Assembly (NCBI GenBank): GCA_031269245.1
Contig: JAISZL010000059.1
Location: 1 to 32,580, forward strand
From: Synergistaceae bacterium
GTDB lineage: Bacteria; Synergistota; Synergistia; Synergistales; Synergistaceae
Length of the DNA: 32,580 nucleotides
Direction: 5' to 3'
Part shown: positions 14,694-21,845 of the stretch, piece by piece
How positions within the stretch are numbered: position 1 is the first letter of the stretch
Layout of the letters: every line of letters begins with the position of its first letter
Made by a program: the position numbers and the translations under genes
Notes under the pieces: generated by a model
The model's input: the letters and a program-made list of their open reading frames with translations, nothing else
Told to the model about the DNA's origin: nothing
The model's database searches: none

Positions 14694-16003
14694 TATCTCG
14701 GTTTCCTTAAAGTTTGCGGCTGTACGTCGGCGAGCGAGAGTATTTGGTTCGCCAGGGACGAGATGCCCTCCCTGAGTTTGAACACGCAATCCGTTATCTC
14801 GCCCTGCTCCCTCACAATGTCCTCCGCCATGGCCTTGCACGACGGTCTGCCGCAGGCTCCGCAGTCTATGTGAGGCAACTCGGCGAATATCGCCTTCATC
14901 TGCTTCATCCTGCTCATGGCCTCGAGGAGGTCCGACGAGAGGGGGAGCCTCTGCTTGGATTGGATGGAATTCCTGACCTTCCACAGCTTGGTGTTTTCGT
15001 ACATGACCGCGAGCTCCGCCGCGCGCTCGGGCGTCAGGTTCCACTCCGTCTCGATGTGCCTGTTTCTCAGATAGGCCAGGAAGCGCGACTCGGGGGCGGC
15101 GACGCCGCCAAAGCACCCGAGGTCGCATGTCCGGCACTCGACGAAGTCGACCCCGCGGAACCTGCCCAGCTCGATCTGCTGCAGCAGGTCCATCGTGTTG
15201 CGCAGGCCGGATACGGCCAGCACCGTGAGCTCGCGCGATGCGAACCTCGAGATGTGCTTGGTCTCGCCGCCGCGTATGGCCCACGTGGCGGACCTCCAGT
15301 TCGAGGGTACGGACTTGTCGAACTTCTCGACCTTGACGCCGGACGCCATGAGCGTGTGGACGACCTTTCTTATGGCCACTATGTGCTGGATGGGCGACGG
15401 CTCGCCGCCTATCGGGTCCCTGATGAGCGTTATCTTGGCGGGACAGGGCGCGAAGAGCGTCAGCGGCGCGTAGGACTTCGTCCTCGCGCGCCAGAGCTCG
15501 GCCGCTATCTCGAGAGGGTTCTCAACGGGTATAAGGCGGCTCAGAAGCTCTGGGAACTGGAGCTGTATCAGGCGTATGACCGAAGGGCAGTACGTGGATA
15601 TGAGGGGGAGCTGGTCCGAACTGCGGTTTTCGATCACGCGGGCGCTCGCGTAAGCGGAGAGGTCGAACGCGTCCTCCGCCTCGTCCGTCAGCAGGTCGAT
15701 TCCCCTCTCCATGAGAGCCCCTCTGGCGGCGTCGGGATACCAGAACGACCCGAACTGCGCGAAGAAGACGGGGTCGGGCACGGCCTCGACCAGCCCGTGC
15801 GCGTGGATCAGCTCCCAGTCGTCCTCGTCGAGCCCAAGCGCCTTGCGTGCGCAGGCTCTCAAACACTCGCCGCAGTCGACGCACAGGTCCTTTATTATGG
15901 TTATCGAACCGTTTATGACCCTGATCGCCTCCGTAGGACACGATTTGATGCAGTTCACGCAGCCGCGGCACGCGGAGTATGATATTTTGATGCTGTGAGC
16001 CAT
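14693..16003 (-). CDS. [FeFe]-hydrogenase-like iron-sulfur protein (sensory/HfsB-like)
   Basis: 436 residues; ATG 16003 follows AAGGAG. N-terminus: two [4Fe-4S] motifs, CRGCVNCIKSCPTEAI and CVDCGECLRACARKAL. The middle matches the hydrogenase large-subunit C-terminal domain: STYCPSVIRLIQLQFPE replaces the canonical TSCCPxW loop, APCPAKI corresponds to MPCxxK, and ECRTCDLGCFGG to the third H-cluster loop. C-terminus: an Fe-S domain CGACGRPSCKAMAEDI plus a later Cys. Such proteins (hydrogenase groups C/D, HfsB-like) are thought to sense H2 or redox state rather than catalyse bulk turnover. Many also have a PAS domain, absent here. It is the last gene of a three-gene minus-strand unit with an RsbW-like ATPase and a DRTGG protein. 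Confidence 0.8.
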   Translation of the reverse strand: MAHSIKISYSACRGCVNCIKSCPTEAIRVINGSITIIKDLCVDCGECLRACARKALGLDEDDWELIHAHGLVEAVPDPVFFAQFGSFWYPDAARGALMERGIDLLTDEAEDAFDLSAYASARVIENRSSDQLPLISTYCPSVIRLIQLQFPELLSRLIPVENPLEIAAELWRARTKSYAPLTLFAPCPAKITLIRDPIGGEPSPIQHIVAIRKVVHTLMASGVKVEKFDKSVPSNWRSATWAIRGGETKHISRFASRELTVLAVSGLRNTMDLLQQIELGRFRGVDFVECRTCDLGCFGGVAAPESRFLAYLRNRHIETEWNLTPERAAELAVMYENTKLWKVRNSIQSKQRLPLSSDLLEAMSRMKQMKAIFAELPHIDCGACGRPSCKAMAEDIVREQGEITDCVFKLREGISSLANQILSLADVQPQTLRKPR

Positions 16004-16037
16004 GTCCTCAACTCCTTGAAAAAGTTGAAAAAGGCTG

Positions 16038-16472
16038 TTACTGCCCGTGCTGGAAGTATATTACCGTCCTCACGGTGGTTCCGGCTCCCACCTCCGTGTC
16101 TATCTCGAAAATGTCGGCGTTGCGCTTTATGTTAGGCAGGCCCATGCCCGCGCCGAAACCCATCTCGCGGGCACGGTCGCCGGCCGTCGTGAAGCCCTCC
16201 TGTATGGCCAGCTCGACGTTCGGTATCCCAGGACCGCGGTCGACCGCCATGATCTCTACGCTCTCCTGGTCTATGTTGGCCGCTATCCTGCCCCCGCCGC
16301 CGTGGATCACGAGGTTCATCTCGGCCTCGTAGGTGATGATGGCGGCCCTGCGGCATATCGAACTGGAGAGCCCCAGCATCTTGAGGGTCTCCTTGACATT
16401 GTTCGACGCCGCCCCAGCTAACTGGTAGTCATCGGCGGCCACGTCATGCTCGATATGGATGGGCTCGCTCAT
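16038..16472 (-). CDS. Anti-sigma-factor-type ATP-binding protein (RsbW/SpoIIAB-like)
   Basis: 144 residues, ATG 16472, only three bases after the stop of the DRTGG gene, so probably translationally coupled. GHKL ATPase motifs: YEAEMNLVIHGGGG (N-box variant), VDRGPGIPN (G1) and GFGAGMGLPNIKRNAD (G2). The fold is that of serine-kinase anti-sigma factors. In anaerobic firmicutes and related phyla, small ATPases like this accompany hydrogenase-like Fe-S proteins and DRTGG proteins in hydrogenase operons (family memory). No sigma factor or anti-anti-sigma partner is encoded nearby, so its partner is unknown. Confidence 0.85.
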   Translation of the reverse strand: MSEPIHIEHDVAADDYQLAGAASNNVKETLKMLGLSSSICRRAAIITYEAEMNLVIHGGGGRIAANIDQESVEIMAVDRGPGIPNVELAIQEGFTTAGDRAREMGFGAGMGLPNIKRNADIFEIDTEVGAGTTVRTVIYFQHGQ

Positions 16473-16475
16473 CGC

Positions 16476-16841
16476 TCAATTCTCGCGCCGGACGTCGAAA
16501 CAGGGCTTGATGCCGGCGGCGTAGAGCATCCCGCACACCTGAAACATGCTCATCTGAGTGATTATCAACGGTATCCCCGAGTCGGACGCGAGGGTTATCG
16601 TGTCCTCCTGGGGCCTCTTGCCTCTGACGAACATGACTCCGGGGATGTCCAGCATCTGAGCCGTCCTGACGATCTGTATGTTCGTAAGCCCCGTTATGAG
16701 CATGGCTCCGGGCGAGCAGAAAGCCAGCACATCGCTCATGAGGTCGCACGAATACGCCTTGGGAACCTCTATCGCCGCCAGTTTGTCCTCCCCGCAAAGG
16801 GATGTCGCGCCTACTACACGTGCTATATCTTCAAGGGTCAA
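16476..16841 (-). CDS. DRTGG-domain protein
   Basis: 121 residues from TTG 16841; an AGGAGG Shine-Dalgarno (minus strand, 16850-16855) at eight-base spacing decides this start. The protein is a single DRTGG-type alpha/beta domain: EVPKAYSCDLMSDVLAFC, GAMLITGLTNIQIVRTAQML, GVMFVRGKRPQEDTITLA, GIPLIITQMSMFQVCGMLY. DRTGG domains occur beside CBS domains and in phosphotransacetylase-linked regulators and bind unknown ligands. First gene of the unit with the ATPase and hydrogenase-like protein, implying a shared sensing role. Confidence 0.8.
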   Translation of the reverse strand: MTLEDIARVVGATSLCGEDKLAAIEVPKAYSCDLMSDVLAFCSPGAMLITGLTNIQIVRTAQMLDIPGVMFVRGKRPQEDTITLASDSGIPLIITQMSMFQVCGMLYAAGIKPCFDVRREN

Positions 16842-16955
16842 TTGATTCGCCTCCTGGTATTGTTCGGGAAGTGGCGCGATCGTTCGAACGGCGGCCGGAA
16901 CGCCGCGTCGGCGGCGGTGAACCGGCCTTCTCGAACCCCGGCATCATGTCCCGCG

Positions 16956-18284
16956 CTATTCGACCGCGTCCGCGGAGAAAACCTCCACGCTCCCCGATGA
17001 TTCGTAATTCCTGTCCGCCACCCGCAGAACCCCAAACTTCCTCGACCTCGGCCTGTGGGTGCGCGGGTCTATCGATAGGGTCTCGTCCATCAACGGGATG
17101 TCCTTAGCCCTGCCCAGCTCCGACGCGATATCGGCACCCGCCGCCGCCGCCGCGGACGCGTAGGCCCCTATCGCCCACCTCCCCAGCGCGTAAGCCTTGG
17201 CCGCCGTCACCGGGTCGCCGGGTATCCTGTCGAAGTAGTCTCGGATTTTCAAGATTATATCACGCTTGCCCCTCTCGTTTCTCTCCAGCAGCACGTCCTT
17301 GTCGACCAACGCCATCCCCGCGGCGTCAAGGAGTATTTTTTGCCGGTCCCCGGAGTAGAAGACTGAGACCAGGGGGTCGCGCCGCGCGGAGCTTTGCCAT
17401 ATCGAGAGGGTTGCCATGGCGTCGAGCCAGCTCGTGAAAACCCGGTAGCCGCCCTTGATGGCGTCGTTCACCTGCGGCGTGAACTGGTCCTGCCTGTACG
17501 CCGCCAACGATAGGTCGAGCGCGTCAGCCCCGCCGGACCTGAGGAATCCCACGTTCAGTTCCGCGCCCCTGGCGAGCTTCTCCGAGAGGATGTCAGTTAT
17601 CACCGCCACCCTCCTCTCGGGGCGCTCGGCCGCGGCCGCCGAGGCCAGCGCGTTCGCGCGGGCATAGTAGGGGAGGTCGAGCGCAAACAGGTATTGATAC
17701 GGATGCCCGGTCTCCGGGTCGCGAATCTTCGCCTCCTCCCCTCCCGCGAGGAGCAGTGATGGGCCGCCGGACCCGCAGAGCTCCATGAGAGGTCGGTTGA
17801 TCTCGTCGCCGGCGAAGCTGACTATGACGTACACCTTCATAGCCCTCCACGTCGCGAGGCGGCGCGGCAGCTCGCCGGCGTCGGACAGGTCGGAGAACAT
17901 GAAGGTGATCTCCCGCCCCTTTATGGCGTCGCGCTGAACGGATATCTCTCGCTCCGCGGCGCGCATGGCGTACTTTATGGAGACGCCTGTGTCGCTCTCC
18001 CATCCCTCGGCGGGCTGAATCACCACTGCCGGCCACGCCCACCCCTCCCTGACGCCTAGCAGCGGGGCGTCCTCGTCCGCGGCGCGTACTTCGCCAGCGC
18101 GCGCCGCGATGATCGCGGCGGCGATGACCGCGATCGCGAGCGCCACGATGCGCGAGATCGGGCACGATGCCGATTCGCGATCAATGGGCTGTTTTCGATA
18201 TGGCCCCGCGGTCCTCCAAACCTGTTTTAACGCTTCACCCTTTTCAAATTGGCATGAATTTTTGTCCGTGTCATCTTTTCTCAT
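16956..18284 (-). CDS. Type I periplasmic binding protein-like, with repeat-derived N-terminal extension
   Basis: 442 residues; ATG 18284 has GGGAGGT about seven bases upstream, so this start is well supported. Residues ~45-70 form a signal sequence (ISRIVALAIAVIAAAIIAAR, then AGEVRAADED). The mature part resembles divergent LivJ-type binding proteins: VVIQPAEGWESDTGVSIKYA, KGREITFMFSDLSD, RVAVITDILSEKLARG, GGYRVFTSWLDAMATLSIW. The first ~40 residues before the signal sequence are encoded largely by dispersed-repeat copy 2, inserted in frame (GEALKQVWRTAGPYRKQPID). No permease or ATPase is adjacent; the DRTGG gene starts 115 bases downstream. Ligand unknown. Whether export still works with the extension is open. 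Confidence 0.72.
   Translation of the reverse strand: MRKDDTDKNSCQFEKGEALKQVWRTAGPYRKQPIDRESASCPISRIVALAIAVIAAAIIAARAGEVRAADEDAPLLGVREGWAWPAVVIQPAEGWESDTGVSIKYAMRAAEREISVQRDAIKGREITFMFSDLSDAGELPRRLATWRAMKVYVIVSFAGDEINRPLMELCGSGGPSLLLAGGEEAKIRDPETGHPYQYLFALDLPYYARANALASAAAAERPERRVAVITDILSEKLARGAELNVGFLRSGGADALDLSLAAYRQDQFTPQVNDAIKGGYRVFTSWLDAMATLSIWQSSARRDPLVSVFYSGDRQKILLDAAGMALVDKDVLLERNERGKRDIILKIRDYFDRIPGDPVTAAKAYALGRWAIGAYASAAAAAGADIASELGRAKDIPLMDETLSIDPRTHRPRSRKFGVLRVADRNYESSGSVEVFSADAVE
18166..18249 (+). repeat. Dispersed repeat, copy 2 (inside a gene)
   Basis: Aligned with copy 1: TCGCGATCAATGGGCTGTTTT, CGGTCCTCCAAACCTGT, TTTAACGCTTCACCCTTT, TCAAATT. By eye it carries one single-base gap and lacks a 12-base block (AGGCCTTTGATT) near the right end. 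It lies antisense within the 5' part of the binding-protein gene and keeps that frame open. Confidence 0.82.
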
Positions 18285-18361
18285 GGCCCGACCTCCCGTA
18301 CACGCGGTAAAAAAATGATATCACCAAATCGAATCCAGTCCAGCGGGGGAATGTCCATCAT

Positions 18362-18390
18362 AAAAAAGGACGCCCCCCAAGGAGGCGCCC
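18362..18390 (-). terminator. Intrinsic terminator after the lysine aminotransferase gene
   Basis: On the minus strand CGCCTCC-TTGG-GGGGGCG (one G-U pair), extended by GG/CC with a bulged T, is followed by six T. It lies about 50 bases past the stop of the gene at 18441. Confidence 0.75.
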
Positions 18391-18440
18391 TCGCTCGAAC
18401 ATTTTCCCACGGCGCGCCCGCGCCGGCCTGATTGGCCCGA

Positions 18441-19802
18441 TTATTTGAAGGTCAGCTTCGCCGCCTCGCGGGCCGTCTCGATGCCGCGCTCAAGGTCCGA
18501 TGTGGGGACGTTGAGCGCCGGGCGGAAGCGGACCGTGCGGGTCCCGCAGGGGAGTATGAGCATGTGTTTCTTCGCGCACTCCGCGAGGAACCTCGATCGC
18601 AGATCGGTGTCCCTGATGTCGAACGCGCACATCAGGCCCTTTCCCCTCACGTTGGAGATGAAGTCGGGGAACTCGCGCCGCAGCTCCTCCAGGCCCTTGA
18701 TGAGAGCCGGGCCCGCTGTGCCGGAGACGTAGTCCAGTATCCTCTCGTCGCGGTAAATCTCGAGGTACTTCGTCGAGCGCACCATGTCGGTCACCGTGCC
18801 GCCCCACGTCGAGTTTATCCTGCTCGAGACCTTGAAGCAGTTGTTCGGGACCTCGTCCACCTTCGGGCCGACCGCGATGCCGCATACCTGCGACTTTTTG
18901 CCGAACGCGTATATGTCAGGGGCGACGCCGTGATGCTGCCAGGCCCACATCTTGCCGGTGATGCCCATGCCGCACTGCACCTCGTCGAATATCAGCATCA
19001 TCTCGTGCTCGTCGCATATCTCCTTGAGCTTCTTCATGAACTCGGTGCGGAAGTGGTTGTCGCCGCCCTCGCCCTGAATGGTCTCCAGGACGATCGCGCA
19101 GTGCCCGTCCGGGTCGTCGGCCAGCGCCTTCGTGATCTGCTTCACGGCCTGCTCCTCCAGCCACTGGGTGATGTACAGGTTGTCCTCGAGGGGGAACGTG
19201 ATCTTGGGGTTGATGATCCGCGGCCAGTCGGTGAACTTGGCGAACCGCTGAAATTTGTTGAAATCGGCGGTGTTGGTCACGGAGAGGGTGTATCCGCCCC
19301 TGCCGTGGAACGCCTCGTTGAAGTGGATGATCTTGGTCCCCTTCGTCCCGGATATCGCCTCGCCGGGCGTCACCCTGCCCCTCTCCGCGAGCTTGTTCAC
19401 CTTCCAGTCCATGGCGACCTTGAACGCGTTCTCGACCGCAAGCGTGCCGTAGTCGACGAAGAAGAGGTGATGGAAGCCCTCCGGCACGGCTACCTCCGAG
19501 AACGTCTTGACGAATTCCCCCATCTCCAGAGTGTATATGTCGGAGTTGGCCACCTTGTTGATCGCCGCGCGGAATATCTTCTCCTTGAACGCGTCGCTGG
19601 TCAGCGCGTCATGATTCATCCCAAAGGGCGCCGACGCGAAAAACGTGTAGAAATCGAGCCAGTCGTCCCCGGTGCGAGCGTCTATGACATGGCTGCCCTT
19701 TGACTTTTCCATGTCAATGACGATATCATAACCGTCGCGGAGCATCCATTTTTCGATCGCCGGGAAAACTTCATCAGGAGTCACGCCAAACTTTGCCGTC
19801 AT
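18441..19802 (-). CDS. lat: L-lysine 6-aminotransferase (class III, PLP)
   Basis: 453 residues from ATG 19802 (MTAKFGVTPDEVFPAIEKW); GGGGGGT lies eight bases upstream. Class III aminotransferase: HLFFVDYGTLAVENAFKVAM, FHGRGGYTLS, LIFDEVQCGMGITGKMWAW, and the PLP lysine in AFGKKSQVCG (Lys302). The length and the FGKKxQVCG and GPHD-like N-terminal features match lysine-epsilon-aminotransferases such as mycobacterial Lat, distinct from ornithine or GABA enzymes. It moves the epsilon amino group of L-lysine to 2-oxoglutarate, giving aminoadipate semialdehyde and glutamate. Monocistronic: own promoter (19861-19889) with a dyad at the start site, and its own terminator. No ligand-binding regulator is adjacent. 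Confidence 0.92.
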   Translation of the reverse strand: MTAKFGVTPDEVFPAIEKWMLRDGYDIVIDMEKSKGSHVIDARTGDDWLDFYTFFASAPFGMNHDALTSDAFKEKIFRAAINKVANSDIYTLEMGEFVKTFSEVAVPEGFHHLFFVDYGTLAVENAFKVAMDWKVNKLAERGRVTPGEAISGTKGTKIIHFNEAFHGRGGYTLSVTNTADFNKFQRFAKFTDWPRIINPKITFPLEDNLYITQWLEEQAVKQITKALADDPDGHCAIVLETIQGEGGDNHFRTEFMKKLKEICDEHEMMLIFDEVQCGMGITGKMWAWQHHGVAPDIYAFGKKSQVCGIAVGPKVDEVPNNCFKVSSRINSTWGGTVTDMVRSTKYLEIYRDERILDYVSGTAGPALIKGLEELRREFPDFISNVRGKGLMCAFDIRDTDLRSRFLAECAKKHMLILPCGTRTVRFRPALNVPTSDLERGIETAREAAKLTFK

Positions 19803-19841
19803 ACTGATTACCCCCCAGATTTGATTGATATTGAAGTTATC

Positions 19842-19855
19842 TTGCGTTTGCGCAA
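19842..19855 (-). promoter_or_regulatory. Candidate operator at the lat transcription start
   Basis: Perfect dyad TTGCG-TTTG-CGCAA on the plus strand. It falls at about +1 to +13 relative to the predicted lat start, so a bound protein would block initiation. Inference from position only. Confidence 0.4.
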
Positions 19856-19860
19856 TTAAT

Positions 19861-19889
19861 ATTGTACTGAATAAACGAGGTGAGTTCAA
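19861..19889 (-). promoter_or_regulatory. Sigma-70-type promoter of lat
   Basis: Minus strand TTGAAC (19884-19889), 17-bp spacer, TACAAT (19861-19866). About 60 bases upstream of the lat start codon. Confidence 0.75.
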
Positions 19890-19922
19890 GTGCCGCGCGA
19901 AACAATCATAAAAGCAAAAAAC

Positions 19923-20378
19923 CTATTGTCCGATATACCCGTTGATTTCGGCGATGGAATGGAGAACGCCGCCATTCATTCCGGGGCACGATAATGAATA
20001 GCTGTTCCAGGTCCGTTCATTTTTCATGACTTCAGGCCAGAAGGGGAACGCGCGGCACTGCGCCGGCCTGACCGGATAAATTTTGCACCTCGCGCGCGTC
20101 CCCTCCCTGCGCAGAAAGACGCAATCGTAGTTCTCAATCTCGCGGAGCGAGAGGATACCGTACTTTCGCCACGTGTACCTCGCTCTGAACCCCGCGGTGT
20201 CCATCCCAAGGCAGCGTGCCATCCGCTCCTCCTCGACGGACGTGAACGCCACGGTACCGGGATCATTCCCGCAGCAACGGCCGCACCCGACGCAGGAAAA
20301 TCGGAGCCCCGCCGCGTACCACGGCGCGCGCGCCTCCCGCGCCGAATCACCGCACCGAAGGGGTATGTCCGCCGTCAC
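19923..20378 (-). CDS. YkgJ-family CxxCxxCC cysteine-cluster protein
   Basis: 151 residues from GTG 20378, whose GTGA overlaps the stop of lgt; GGAG is six bases upstream. Conserved cysteine pattern CVGCGRCCGNDPGTVAFT near residue 30, then CVFLRREGTRARCKIYPVRPAQCRAFPFW, a layout typical of the YkgJ (zinc/iron-chelating) family. Metal binding is expected; the biological role of the family is not established. Last gene of the rpmH-to-lgt string, tightly coupled to it. Confidence 0.85.
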   Translation of the reverse strand: MTADIPLRCGDSAREARAPWYAAGLRFSCVGCGRCCGNDPGTVAFTSVEEERMARCLGMDTAGFRARYTWRKYGILSLREIENYDCVFLRREGTRARCKIYPVRPAQCRAFPFWPEVMKNERTWNSYSLSCPGMNGGVLHSIAEINGYIGQ

Positions 20379-21142
20379 GCACGGCTCCTCGGCGGACGGC
20401 GCAGAGACCACAAGAGCCAAAACGCGCCGGCCGCCAAGGCGGCCCCGCCAGTGATCTGCCCGACCCTGAGACCAAAGATCCTGTCTCCCGCGCGCAGGAA
20501 GTCGAAGACGACGCGGTACAGCCCGTAGAGGATGCAGAACAGGGGCCACAGTATCGCGCCCCGCGGCGCCTGGGGGTTTCGCTGGATGCGCCTTTCGACG
20601 GCGAGCAGCGCCAAGCCGATCAGGAGCGCCGCCCCCGACTCGAACAATTGCGACGGGAAAACCCGCGCGCCTAGGTTGCCCGGGAACCTCACCCCAAAGA
20701 CGGAGTTGGTCGCGATCCCCTGGCAGCAGCCGTTCAAAAAACAGCCCCACCTTCCGACGAAGAGCATGAATGCGCACGGGACGGCCGCGGACTCCGCGAA
20801 ATCGTTGACGGACAGCCTGAGCCCGCGGATTTTATAAAGGCCGGCTAGACCTCCCCCGATAAAGCCGGGGCCGGACGACAGCCCGCTCTCCCAGAAGCGC
20901 AGTATGCGCTCCGGTGACTCCGCGTACCTCGTCCAGTTGTCGAGGTAGCCGCCCAGGGTGGCGCCTGCGAAGACGCCCCCGATTACCCAGACGAGGATAT
21001 CGGAGGCGTCGCTCGAGGAAATTCCATATAGACCGCTCGCCCTGCGCCTGGTCCACAGGACCATCACGCAGAGGGCGACTCCCCAGATCAGGTAGTAGCT
21101 GTCGGCTTCGAGAGGACCGATCGAAAAAAGCGCGGGCCTCAT
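20375..21142 (-). CDS. lgt: Prolipoprotein diacylglyceryl transferase
   Basis: 255 residues from ATG 21142 (MRPALFSIGPLEADSYYLIW), overlapping the jag stop as ATGA; the open frame extends much further upstream but only through jag. A multi-pass membrane protein with the Lgt signature region GGVFAGATLGGYLDNW, GLSSGPGFIGGGLAGL and FVGRWGCFLNGCCQGIATNSVFG, then YRVVFDFLRAGDR. It transfers a diacylglyceryl group from phosphatidylglycerol to the lipobox cysteine of prolipoproteins. The GCFLNGCCxG variant replaces GNFxNGE, as in several deep-branching phyla. Confidence 0.85.
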   Translation of the reverse strand: MRPALFSIGPLEADSYYLIWGVALCVMVLWTRRRASGLYGISSSDASDILVWVIGGVFAGATLGGYLDNWTRYAESPERILRFWESGLSSGPGFIGGGLAGLYKIRGLRLSVNDFAESAAVPCAFMLFVGRWGCFLNGCCQGIATNSVFGVRFPGNLGARVFPSQLFESGAALLIGLALLAVERRIQRNPQAPRGAILWPLFCILYGLYRVVFDFLRAGDRIFGLRVGQITGGAALAAGAFWLLWSLRRPPRSRA

Positions 21143-21843
21143 TCTCTCGGGCGGCGGCGTTTGCGGAAATTCCTGCGGCGATTGGAAGTTCCGCTCGGGT
21201 ATACGACTATCTTGCGGTTGGGCTCCTCGCCCTCCGACGAGGTGGAGATCTCGGAGTTGCCCTGAAGCGCCATGTGTATGATCCGGCGCTCCCAGCTCGA
21301 CATCGGCTCCAGCGTTATGGCGGAGCGCTTGTGGACCACCTCGCGGGCCACGGACTCGGCCAGCCTGACGAGGCTCTCCTCCCTGCGGACGCGATAGCCC
21401 CCGCAGTCGAAGCGTATCTTCGGCATTCCCTGGTCCGCGCGGTAAATGAGGTTCGTCAGAAACTCCAGCGCCTTGAGGGTCTCGCCGTGGCGTCCTATCA
21501 CGATGGCCGAGTCCTCTCCGTCGAGGTTGATGGTACACTCCTCGTCAAGCGTAGCGTCCAGGTCGAGCTCCGACTGACGCAGGATGGACCTCGCGAAATC
21601 CCTCGCCTGGAGGTACATCAGCGGTGTCTTGGTCTCGACTCTCAGCTTCATCTTCTTGCCCAGCAATCCGAAAAACCGCTTCTCCTCGTCCAGGACGGTG
21701 ACCGCCAGGTCGTCCTCCGACACGTTCCAGAGCGCGGCGGCGGTGGCCTTCGCCTGGTCTACGCTCGGCGCGTCAAGGATAATCGTCTCGACTGGCATTG
21801 CCTCAATCGCCGCAGCCCTTTCTCTTCCGCTAAGGCTGTCCAT
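21139..21843 (-). CDS. jag: Jag/KhpB RNA-binding protein (Jag-N, KH, R3H)
   Basis: 234 residues, ATG 21843 two bases after the yidC stop, Shine-Dalgarno GGAGG. N-terminal Jag domain (KRFFGLLGKKMKLRVETK), a KH domain with IVIGRHGETLKALEFLTNLI around residue 115, and an R3H domain (LVRLAESVAREVVHKRS, then MSSWERRIIHMALQ). The tail is basic (RRRNFRKRRRPRE). KhpB-type proteins bind mRNA, often with KhpA, and affect cell elongation. Position directly after yidC is the common bacterial order. Confidence 0.93.
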   Translation of the reverse strand: MDSLSGRERAAAIEAMPVETIILDAPSVDQAKATAAALWNVSEDDLAVTVLDEEKRFFGLLGKKMKLRVETKTPLMYLQARDFARSILRQSELDLDATLDEECTINLDGEDSAIVIGRHGETLKALEFLTNLIYRADQGMPKIRFDCGGYRVRREESLVRLAESVAREVVHKRSAITLEPMSSWERRIIHMALQGNSEISTSSEGEEPNRKIVVYPSGTSNRRRNFRKRRRPRE

Positions 21844-21845
21844 CG

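Noticed and set aside
14714-15982. 422-codon plus-strand frame opposite the hydrogenase-like gene
   Set aside because: Antisense shadow; the minus frame carries ordered Fe-S motifs.
18432-19703. 423-codon plus-strand frame opposite lat
   Set aside because: Antisense to an unmistakable class III aminotransferase, low-complexity translation.
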